Shown: in pieces, positions 1-5,337 of the stretch | Numbering within the stretch: position 1 is the first letter of the stretch | How the letters are laid out: every line of letters starts with the position of its first letter | Origin: Alphaproteobacteria bacterium | Lineage (GTDB): Bacteria > Pseudomonadota > Alphaproteobacteria > Micavibrionales > UBA2020 | DNA: 6,728 nt | NCBI GenBank assembly: GCA_020853455.1 | Contig: JADYYV010000101.1 | Location: forward strand, 1 to 6,728 | Reading direction: 5' to 3' | Position numbers and translations under genes: made by a program | The notes under the pieces: model-generated | What the model was told of the DNA's origin: nothing | Databases searched by the model: none | The model's input: only the letters and a program-made list of their open reading frames with translations

Positions 1-137
1 AGCAGCATCTCGAGCGCCTCCGTGCCCGATTTCGCCTTCAGCAGCACAAGATCGTCGCGCCGCAACAGCGCCTCGAGCGAGAGCAGGTTTTCCTCGAGGT
101 CGTCGACAAGCAGGAAATGAACGGGACGCTTCGGCAT
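1..137 (-). CDS. Receiver-domain protein, N-terminal fragment (runs off left edge)
   Basis: Only the first 45 codons are inside the window. The translation begins MPKRPVHFLLVDDLEEN: a short hydrophobic first beta strand followed by the acidic pair D12-D13 that binds Mg2+ in CheY-like receiver domains, then an amphipathic helix and the second strand. The phosphoacceptor Asp lies beyond the edge. The start ATG overlaps the cheB stop by one base (TAATG) and a G-rich stretch just upstream can serve as ribosome binding site. From memory of similar clusters, the VDD-x-EEN beginning is often the N-terminus of a receiver-HisKA kinase, but a single-domain receiver is equally possible; the visible part cannot decide. 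Its place directly after a CheB that lacks its own receiver domain suggests it belongs to the same pathway (inference). Confidence 0.85.
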   Translation of the reverse strand, partial: MPKRPVHFLLVDDLEENLLSLEALLRRDDLVLLKAKSGTEALEML

Positions 138-718
138 TATCGCGCCCCCGCTTTTTTAAGGTATGCGGCAATTTCCTCAAGGCTCAGCACCTCGGCCTCG
201 GGACAGGCCTGCAGGGCGGCCGCCGGCATGGCGGTCGTAAAGGCCGTGTCGGGGCGCTGCACCAGCCCGCGCCCGCCCGCGTCGATGATGGCGCGAAGCC
301 CCCTGGCCCCGTCGTTGTTGCCGCCGGTCAGCACGACGCCGATCAGCCCGTCGCCATAGGCGTCGGCGGCGGTTTCAAACAGCACGTCGATCGACGGGCG
401 CGAAAACAGCACGGCTTCGTCATTCGACAGCGATATATCCAGGCTGGGTTCCACCTGTAGATGATAATCGGGCGGGGCCAGATAAACAACACCGGGGCGT
501 ATGCTGTCCTTGTCTTCGCCTTCGCAGACGCGTATCTGGCATTTCGCCTGCAACAGTTCGGCCATCAGGTTGTTGCGGTCGGGAGGCACATGCACGACGA
601 TCAGCACGGGCAGCGCAAACCCCGCCGGCAATTCCGGCAGGATCACGGAAAGCGCGCCCAGCGCGCCCGCCGAAGCGCCGATGACGATAGCGGTTGGTTT
701 TTCAATCGCCTGCGCCAT
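137..718 (-). CDS. cheB: CheB-type protein-glutamate methylesterase, catalytic domain only
   Basis: The 193-residue product corresponds to the C-terminal esterase domain of CheB, which hydrolyses glutamyl methyl esters (and deamidates Gln) on receptor signalling helices. The catalytic triad is in place: S16 in GASAGAL, H43 in VVHVPP and D136 in TGGNNDGARG. The conserved SRPSIDVLF (106-114) and AMPAAAL (163-169) segments are also present. Classical CheB is about 350 residues with an N-terminal receiver domain that holds the esterase in check until phosphorylated. Here that domain and linker are absent, and the protein starts right at the first strand of the esterase fold. The start is fixed by the TAATG overlap with the cheR stop, with AGGTG a few bases upstream; the open frame continues upstream, but that part is merely antiparallel cheR sequence in another frame. 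It is cytoplasmic, with no signal peptide. Family assignment is firm; the substrate is unknown, and the neighbouring kinase is a candidate. Confidence 0.93.
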   Translation of the reverse strand: MAQAIEKPTAIVIGASAGALGALSVILPELPAGFALPVLIVVHVPPDRNNLMAELLQAKCQIRVCEGEDKDSIRPGVVYLAPPDYHLQVEPSLDISLSNDEAVLFSRPSIDVLFETAADAYGDGLIGVVLTGGNNDGARGLRAIIDAGGRGLVQRPDTAFTTAMPAAALQACPEAEVLSLEEIAAYLKKAGAR

Positions 719-1557
719 TATGCACCTAACTTTTGATAAATCCGGTCGTCGCGCGAAAAATCGGCGAAGGCGTCGGAATGTTTTGAAAAGCGCAGGCTTT
801 CCTTGCTGCCAAGGCCCAGGAATCCTTTGCGCCCCAGTGAATCGCGGAACAGTCCGATGGCGCGGTCCTGCAGCTCGCGGTCGAAATAGATCAGCACGTT
901 GCGGCAGGAAACCAGGTGCATCTCGCCGAACACCGCGTCGGTCACAAGGCTGTGGTCGGAAAACAGCACGCGGCTGCGCAATGACTTGTCGAACGACGCG
1001 CCCCCGTAGGCCGCCGTATAGTAATCCGACAGCGACGATTTGCCGCCCGACAGCCGGTGGTTCTGCGTGAATTGCGGGATGCGGTCGATGCCGTAGATGC
1101 CGGCCTCCGCTTTCTCCAGCGCTTCGGGGTTTATGTCGGTTGCGTAAATCATCGCCTTTTCTTCCAGCCCTTCTTCGCGCAGCAGGATCGCCAGCGAATA
1201 GACCTCCTCGCCGCTGGAGCATCCGGCGACCCAGATTTTCAGCGACGGATAGGTGCGCAGATGCGGCACGACCTTTTCGCGGATCGCCTTGAAATAGGCC
1301 GGGTCGCGGAACATTTCGCTCACCTGCACGGTCAGGAAGGCCAGCAGTTCGCGCAAGACTGCGCCGTCGTGCAGCACCTTGTCCTGCAGCTGCGAAAACG
1401 ACGCGCAACCGAAATGGTCGCGCGCCTGCGCCAGCCTGCGCTTGATCGACGCGGATGAATAATTGCGGAAGTCATAGTGATACTTGCGGAAGACAGCCTC
1501 CAGCAGCAGCCTGATCTCGATATCGTCGGTCTTTGCTGCGGGGACTTCGACTGTCAT
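718..1557 (-). CDS. cheR: CheR-type protein-glutamate O-methyltransferase
   Basis: The product (279 residues, usual length for the family) transfers methyl groups from S-adenosylmethionine to Glu side chains on signalling helices. The N-terminal helical domain (about 10-75) contains YDFRNYSSASIKRRL. The CheR signature SEMFRDP (80-86) carries the Arg (R84) that in classical CheR acts near the active site. The SAM-binding loop is WVAGCSSGEEVYSLAI (109-124), the acidic ribose-binding position is D141 in YATDIN, and CRNVLIYF (218-225) is the second hallmark. There is no C-terminal pentapeptide-binding or TPR extension. The start codon overlaps the kinase stop (ATGA), and the stop overlaps the cheB start (TAATG). 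No MCP, CheA or CheW gene is nearby, so a chemotaxis role is not supported here. Modification of the co-encoded kinase is the simplest alternative (inference). Confidence 0.95.
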   Translation of the reverse strand: MTVEVPAAKTDDIEIRLLLEAVFRKYHYDFRNYSSASIKRRLAQARDHFGCASFSQLQDKVLHDGAVLRELLAFLTVQVSEMFRDPAYFKAIREKVVPHLRTYPSLKIWVAGCSSGEEVYSLAILLREEGLEEKAMIYATDINPEALEKAEAGIYGIDRIPQFTQNHRLSGGKSSLSDYYTAAYGGASFDKSLRSRVLFSDHSLVTDAVFGEMHLVSCRNVLIYFDRELQDRAIGLFRDSLGRKGFLGLGSKESLRFSKHSDAFADFSRDDRIYQKLGA

Positions 1558-4500
1558 CGCGGCATCCAGACGCGGGCGAGCGACAGCAGTTTTTCGACGT
1601 CGAGCGGTTTCGCCATGTAATCATTGGCGCCCGCCTCCAGGCATTTTTCCTGGTCGTCCTTCATGGCCTTCGCCGTCAGCATGATGATGGGCAGCTTTTT
1701 CCACTGCGCGTTCTTGCGGATTTCGCGCGTGGCGGTCATGCCGTCCATTTCGGGCATCATGACGTCCATCAGGATCAGGTCGATTTTGCCGCCGGGCTTG
1801 TCCTGCGCCTTCTCCAGCGCGACCAGCGCCTCCTTGCCGTTGCGGGCGATCTGCACGATGGCGCCGCGCGGCTCGAAGATATTGGTGACGGCATAGACGT
1901 TGCGCACGTCGTCCTCCACGACCAGGATGCGGCGGCCCTCCAGCACGGCGTCGCGGTTGCGCGCCTGCTGCAGCATTTTCTGCTTGTCGGCCGGCAGCTC
2001 CGCCACCACCTGGTGCAGGAACAGCGTGACTTCGTCCAGCAGGCGTTCGGGCGATTTCGCACCCTTGATGATGATGGAATGCGAATATTTGCGCAGGCGC
2101 TGCTCCTCCTCCGCCGACAAATCGCGGCCGGTATAGACGATCACGGGCGGGAAGGAATAGGCGTCTTCGCGGCTGATGGTTTCCAAAAGCTGGTAGCCGG
2201 TCGCGTCCGGCAGCGTCAGGTCCAGCACCATGCAGTCGAAGGTCGAGCCCTTCAGCAGGTCGAGGCATTCGGCGGCGCTGCGCGCCCCGACGGTTTCGAC
2301 GTCCTGCGATTTCAGCAGCTGGCCCACGGCATCCAGCTGCACCGCGTCGTCCTCCACGATCAGCACGCGGCGCATATGGGTGGCGAAGCGCGTCTCGAAC
2401 CCTTTCAGCACGTCGGACAGCTCCCCGCGCTTGACGGGTTTCAGCATATAGCCGACCGCGCCCAGCGACAGCGCGGTCTGCGCGTAATCGGAGCCGGAGA
2501 TGACATGCACCGGAATATGCCGCGTGCGCGCGTCCTGCTTCAGCCGGTCGAGCACGGACAGGCCGGAGTTATCGGGCAGCCCGACGTCAAGGATCACCGC
2601 GCTTGGCAGGTAACGCTTCGCCAGCAGCAGCGCTTCCGCCGCCGTATGCGCGATCAGGCACTGGAAATCCAGCTCGTGCGACAGGTCGAACAGGATTTTC
2701 GCGAAGGCCACGTCATCCTCGATCACCAGCAGCAGGCGGTTTTTCTGGTTCAGCGTTTCACGGTCGTCGAAGATCTGGCCCTCGCCATAGGAGCGCGGCA
2801 CGGGCGCGGCTATGTCGCGCTCCGGCGGGGCGGCATCCGCGCCATAGGTCGTCAGCGGCTCCGCCTTCGGCACAAGGCCGGAATCGTAAATTTCGGGCAG
2901 CATCACGCTGAAGGTGCTGCCTTCGCCGTATTTGCTGGCCAGATGGATCGTGCCGCCCAGCAGCCGCGTCAGCTGGCGGGAGATGGAAAGGCCAAGGCCC
3001 GTGCCGCCGTATTTGCGGCTGATCGCGCTGTCGGCCTGCCGGAACGCCTCGAACACCAGCTGCTGCTGTTCGTCTGTGATGCCGATGCCGGTGTCGGTGA
3101 CGGAGAACGCCACGCGCTCGTTGTCGGCGCGCGCGAAGGACAGCACGACCTTGCCTTTTTCCGTGAACTTGAACGCGTTGGAAAGCAGGTTTTTCAACAC
3201 CTGCTCCAGCCGCTGGCGGTCGCTGACGATCATGATCGGGCAGCCGTTTTCGATGCGCGTCTCGAAATTCAGTTTCTTGTGCTGCGCAATCGGCTGGAAC
3301 AGCCGGACAAGGTCGTCGAACATGCGGCTGACCGACATCTGTTCGGGGCGCACCTCCATATGGCCCGCCTCGATCTTCGACAGGTCAAGGATGTCGTTGA
3401 TCAGCGTCAGCAGGTCGTTGCCGGACGACTGGATGGTCAGCGCGTATTTCACCTGCTCCTCGCTCAGGTTGCCGGCGGGGTTGTCGGCCAGCAGCTTGGC
3501 GAGGATCAGCGACGAATTCAGCGGCGTGCGCAGCTCATGCGACATATTGGCCAGGAAGTCGGATTTATAGCGGCTGGCCTGTTCCAGTTCCTGCGCCTTG
3601 GTCTGCACGATGGTTTTCGCGCGCGCAAGATCGTCGCGCTGCGATTCCAGCAGCGCGGTCTGTTCTTCCAGCTGGCTGTTGGTCTGCTCCAGCTCCGCCT
3701 GCTGCTGCTCCAGGCGCGTCTGGGATTCGCGCAGCGTGCGCCCCTGCTCCTCCAGCTCCTCGTTCGATACGCGCAACTCCTCGCTCTGCGCCTGCAATTC
3801 CTCGCCCTGGCGCTGCGTTTCTTCCAGCAGGTTCTGCAGGTGCGCGCGGTAATTGGCGGCGCGGATGGCGACGGCGACCGGCTCCGATACGCGCTCCAGC
3901 AATTCCCGCACCGTGTCGTCGAACTGGTCCATCACGCCCAGCTCATAAACGGCCTCGACCAGCATGTCGGACGCGGCGGGCGCGATCACCAGATGGCGCG
4001 GATCGCCGTGGCCGAGGCTCGACCCCAGCGCAAGGTATCCCGGCGGGATGTCGCGCACCATGAACACGCGGCGGTCTTTCGCCGCCTGCCCCAGCAGGCT
4101 TTCGCCGGGTTCAAACGCCAGCGGCGTCTGGCTGGCGGCGGGCAGGCCGTAGGTCGCGACGCGCCTGAAATGCGCGCCGTCCTTGGCGAAGAACGCGCCG
4201 ACCTGCGCGCCGAAATATTCGGTGCAGAATTTCAGGATGTTCTCGCCCAGCTGTTCGACGCGCAGCTGGCCCGCCATCGCGTTTTGCAGCGCCAGTTCGC
4301 CCGCCTGCAGCCATTCGGCGCGGCGGCGTGCCCTGGCGGCGCGCGTCATCAGGGCCGCCATGATCATGGCAAGCAGCGCGCCGAAGCCGACGCTCAGGAA
4401 ACCGCTGGTCTGCGCGACGCGGTATGCAGCGTGCATTTCCTCGATGCGCTGCATGCGGAAATTGCGCACCTTGTCCTGCATCTTGCCGACGATGTCGCGG

Positions 4501-4982
4501 GCGGCGTCCATCGCCACTTTGCCGCGGTTGGTTTTAACGACGGCGAGCGCGGCATCGAAACCCTGCGTGCGGCGCAGCTCGACGGTATCGCCCAGCTCGT
4601 CCATTTTGGATTTCACGTGCCCGCGCAGCACTTTCGCAAGCAGCGCGTCTTCTTCGTCGTCCCTGGCTTCGGTTTCAAGGATCTCGAGCCGTTCCTCGAG
4701 CGCGGTGCGCGCCTCGATATAGGGCTCCAGATAGGCGTCCTCGCCCGTCAGCACATAGCCGCGCTGGCCGGTTTCTGCATCTTTAAGTAGTAAAAGCAAG
4801 CCTGCCAATGCAACCAGCTTTTCATGCGTCTGCGCCACTTTCACGGCGTTGTCGTTTACCGTCTTGATGTTCATGTAGGAAATCGCGCCGCTGGCCGCGA
4901 AAAAAATAAGCGCCGCCACAAGACCGCCGGAGATCGTGAAATCGGCGCCGCTGTTTTTGGTGATGTTATTGATTTTGTTCAT
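1554..4982 (-). CDS. Membrane hybrid histidine kinase: CHASE3-GAF-coiled coil-HisKA-HATPase-REC-REC-REC
   Basis: A 1142-residue inner-membrane sensor kinase. TM1 is about 15-37; a periplasmic CHASE3 domain (about 38-185) shows the hallmark DAETGQRGYVLTG (68-80); TM2 is about 193-212. No HAMP domain is apparent. A GAF domain spans about 235-375, then a Glu/Gln-rich coiled coil about 380-472. HisKA has phosphoacceptor H482 in SHELRTPLN; the ATPase domain has the N box (NLLSNAFKFT, N602), DTGIG (630-634) and GGTGLGL (659-665). Three receivers follow: REC1 (acidic pair D756-D757, acceptor D799, K848), REC2 (D878-D879, D921, T951, K973) and REC3 (D1024-D1025, D1073, T1103, K1125). All three look phosphorylatable; in REC2 the Lys is followed by Gly instead of the usual Pro. 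The frame stays open upstream to 5321, but the start at 4982 is preferred because AGAGG lies four bases before it and TM1 follows soon after. The first gene of the operon, it is preceded by an EcfG-like promoter. The stimulus is unknown. Confidence 0.95.
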   Translation of the reverse strand: MNKINNITKNSGADFTISGGLVAALIFFAASGAISYMNIKTVNDNAVKVAQTHEKLVALAGLLLLLKDAETGQRGYVLTGEDAYLEPYIEARTALEERLEILETEARDDEEDALLAKVLRGHVKSKMDELGDTVELRRTQGFDAALAVVKTNRGKVAMDAARDIVGKMQDKVRNFRMQRIEEMHAAYRVAQTSGFLSVGFGALLAMIMAALMTRAARARRRAEWLQAGELALQNAMAGQLRVEQLGENILKFCTEYFGAQVGAFFAKDGAHFRRVATYGLPAASQTPLAFEPGESLLGQAAKDRRVFMVRDIPPGYLALGSSLGHGDPRHLVIAPAASDMLVEAVYELGVMDQFDDTVRELLERVSEPVAVAIRAANYRAHLQNLLEETQRQGEELQAQSEELRVSNEELEEQGRTLRESQTRLEQQQAELEQTNSQLEEQTALLESQRDDLARAKTIVQTKAQELEQASRYKSDFLANMSHELRTPLNSSLILAKLLADNPAGNLSEEQVKYALTIQSSGNDLLTLINDILDLSKIEAGHMEVRPEQMSVSRMFDDLVRLFQPIAQHKKLNFETRIENGCPIMIVSDRQRLEQVLKNLLSNAFKFTEKGKVVLSFARADNERVAFSVTDTGIGITDEQQQLVFEAFRQADSAISRKYGGTGLGLSISRQLTRLLGGTIHLASKYGEGSTFSVMLPEIYDSGLVPKAEPLTTYGADAAPPERDIAAPVPRSYGEGQIFDDRETLNQKNRLLLVIEDDVAFAKILFDLSHELDFQCLIAHTAAEALLLAKRYLPSAVILDVGLPDNSGLSVLDRLKQDARTRHIPVHVISGSDYAQTALSLGAVGYMLKPVKRGELSDVLKGFETRFATHMRRVLIVEDDAVQLDAVGQLLKSQDVETVGARSAAECLDLLKGSTFDCMVLDLTLPDATGYQLLETISREDAYSFPPVIVYTGRDLSAEEEQRLRKYSHSIIIKGAKSPERLLDEVTLFLHQVVAELPADKQKMLQQARNRDAVLEGRRILVVEDDVRNVYAVTNIFEPRGAIVQIARNGKEALVALEKAQDKPGGKIDLILMDVMMPEMDGMTATREIRKNAQWKKLPIIMLTAKAMKDDQEKCLEAGANDYMAKPLDVEKLLSLARVWMPR

Positions 4983-4986
4983 ATGA

Positions 4987-4991
4987 CCTCT
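4987..4991 (-). promoter_or_regulatory. Ribosome binding site of the hybrid kinase
   Basis: AGAGG on the minus strand sits four bases before the ATG at 4982. It supports this start over in-frame ATGs further upstream (for example the codon encoding the Met in MLGWG, near 5066), which would place a charged, non-membrane stretch before the first transmembrane helix. Confidence 0.6.
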
Positions 4992-5000
4992 GTCGAATGG

Positions 5001-5016
5001 TGCCGCGCAAGCGGCA
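5001..5016 (-). promoter_or_regulatory. Small hairpin in the kinase mRNA leader
   Basis: TGCCGC-TTGC-GCGGCA forms a perfect six-base-pair, GC-rich stem with a four-base loop, ending nine bases before the ribosome binding site AGAGG. It could influence translation of the kinase. No U-run follows, so it is not an intrinsic terminator. Such short stems also arise by chance in GC-rich DNA. Confidence 0.3.
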
Positions 5017-5027
5017 TGCTCTCTGGC

Positions 5028-5045
5028 TTCGGGCCGGTTCCCGAA
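5028..5045 (-). promoter_or_regulatory. Second small hairpin in the kinase mRNA leader
   Basis: TTCGGG-AACCGG-CCCGAA gives a perfect six-base-pair stem with a six-base loop. Together with the hairpin at 5001-5016 it would give the predicted leader (about 95-100 bases) two consecutive stems. No known riboswitch or leader family was recognised. Confidence 0.25.
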
Positions 5046-5087
5046 CAAGCCCCAGCCCAGCATAGCCCGTTTGAGAGCAGAATGTAT

Positions 5088-5112
5088 AACGCCTATCGCA
5101 GCGCCGGGTTCC
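5088..5112 (-). promoter_or_regulatory. EcfG-type (general stress sigma factor) promoter for the kinase-cheR-cheB operon
   Basis: On the minus strand GGAAC (5112-5108) is followed after exactly 16 bases by CGTT (5091-5088). This matches the alphaproteobacterial general-stress promoter consensus GGAAC-N16/17-CGTT. It points toward the kinase gene and predicts a transcript start near 5080, giving a leader of roughly 95-100 bases. Under uniform base frequencies, such a nine-base match with either spacing on the right strand is expected about 0.003 times in 355 bases. The match is seen directly; use by EcfG is inferred and requires that the organism encodes EcfG, which the window does not show. 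Confidence 0.6.
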
Positions 5113-5151
5113 CGTAAAATATTGAAAAAATCAGTTATTTTTATTTTACGG
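5112..5151. repeat. Perfect 10-bp inverted repeat abutting the EcfG-like -35 element
   Basis: CCGTAAAATA (5112-5121) and TATTTTACGG (5142-5151) are exact reverse complements around a 20-base, A/T-rich spacer. The outermost base of the left arm (5112) is the first base of the minus-strand GGAAC, and the next base inward continues the arm, so the repeat touches the -35 element. The arms start 30 bases apart, close to three helical turns, which would suit a protein binding both on one face of the DNA. As RNA it could form a weak, A/U-rich hairpin, but it lies between diverging genes and upstream of both, so a terminator role is unlikely. Confidence 0.45.
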
Positions 5152-5237
5152 AATAGAGGGGGCTTTTGGTTCCGGCGGAGAGAGCTGCCCTTTTCTGGGC
5201 GGGGGGAGAAGAATCCATTCATACAAATACCATAACA

Positions 5238-5243
5238 TATAAT
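5238..5243 (+). promoter_or_regulatory. Candidate -10 box for the glycosidase gene
   Basis: A perfect TATAAT lies 94 bases before the GH3 start codon in an A/T-rich stretch. No good -35 hexamer is found 15-19 bases upstream (the best windows match TTGACA poorly), and there is no extended TG motif. If real, this promoter would be weak or activator-dependent, with a transcript start near 5250, inside the adjoining palindrome. Confidence 0.35.
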
Positions 5244-5257
5244 TGCGTAAAACGCAA
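5243..5257. promoter_or_regulatory. Palindromic candidate operator of the glycosidase gene
   Basis: TTGCGT-AAA-ACGCAA is a perfect palindrome with six-base arms around a three-base centre. It begins at the last base of the TATAAT box and covers the predicted transcript start, the classic location for a repressor site. Sugar-responsive LacI-family repressors often bind odd or even palindromes with CG-rich cores beside glycosidase genes, but this exact site was not matched to any known regulator, and no regulator gene is in the window. Confidence 0.4.
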
Positions 5258-5326
5258 CATCTTTTTTCCCGTATAACCGTTTGCCGCCTCCCCCGCCAGC
5301 CGCTATGGTGGCCATAATCAAAATTT

Positions 5327-5331
5327 AGGGA
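5327..5331 (+). promoter_or_regulatory. Ribosome binding site of the GH3 gene
   Basis: AGGGA ends six bases before the ATG at 5338. The in-frame TAG at 5326-5328 overlaps it, so translation of this frame cannot begin further upstream. An ATG at 5331 is in a different frame and leads into a non-glycosidase shadow. Confidence 0.6.
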
Positions 5332-5337
5332 TGCGGG

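Larger units (their letters stand above)
4983..5337. other. Divergent intergenic region (355 bases)
   Basis: No convincing gene lies here. It separates the divergently transcribed kinase operon and glycosidase gene. Its middle is clearly more A/T-rich than the flanking genes (about 5112-5150 and 5210-5275), as expected for promoter DNA in a GC-rich genome. It holds, from left to right, two leader hairpins, an EcfG-like promoter on the minus strand, a 10-bp inverted repeat, a G-rich run (about 5197-5207), a plus-strand TATAAT, an overlapping palindrome, and the glycosidase ribosome binding site. The minus-strand extension of the kinase frame into this region (to 5321) has no coding character and is not counted as gene. 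Confidence 0.8.

Noticed and set aside
117..359. Short plus-strand frames opposite cheB and the receiver gene
   Set aside because: Low-complexity Ser/Pro/Ala/Arg products without ribosome binding sites; shadows of the minus-strand genes.
719..1408. A longer, 423-residue version of CheB beginning inside cheR
   Set aside because: The extra 230 residues are Arg-rich out-of-frame cheR sequence without receiver-domain motifs; the family similarity starts at the ATG at 718.
1533..4790. A 1085-codon open frame on the plus strand, antisense to the kinase
   Set aside because: Its product is dominated by Arg, Gln, His, Leu and Ala with no recognisable domain, the typical look of the complement of a GC-rich gene; the minus strand holds an unmistakable multi-domain kinase.
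5112..5151. The 10-bp inverted repeat read as a transcription terminator
   Set aside because: The stem is A/U-rich, the loop is long, and it lies upstream of both divergent genes, where no transcript needs ending.
5153..5173. A second GGAAC on the minus strand (5173-5169)
   Set aside because: The nearest CG-T element is CGTA at a spacing of 18, outside the EcfG consensus of CGTT at 16 or 17.
5185..5202. A short GCCC-N6-GGGC hairpin beside the G-rich run
   Set aside because: Only four perfect pairs plus a wobble extension; expected often by chance in G/C-rich sequence and not tied to a gene signal.
4983..5321. A longer kinase start at 5321
   Set aside because: The extension would run through the promoter-like A/T-rich region and both palindromic sites, has no domain, and the ATG at 4982 has a good ribosome binding site followed by the expected transmembrane helix.
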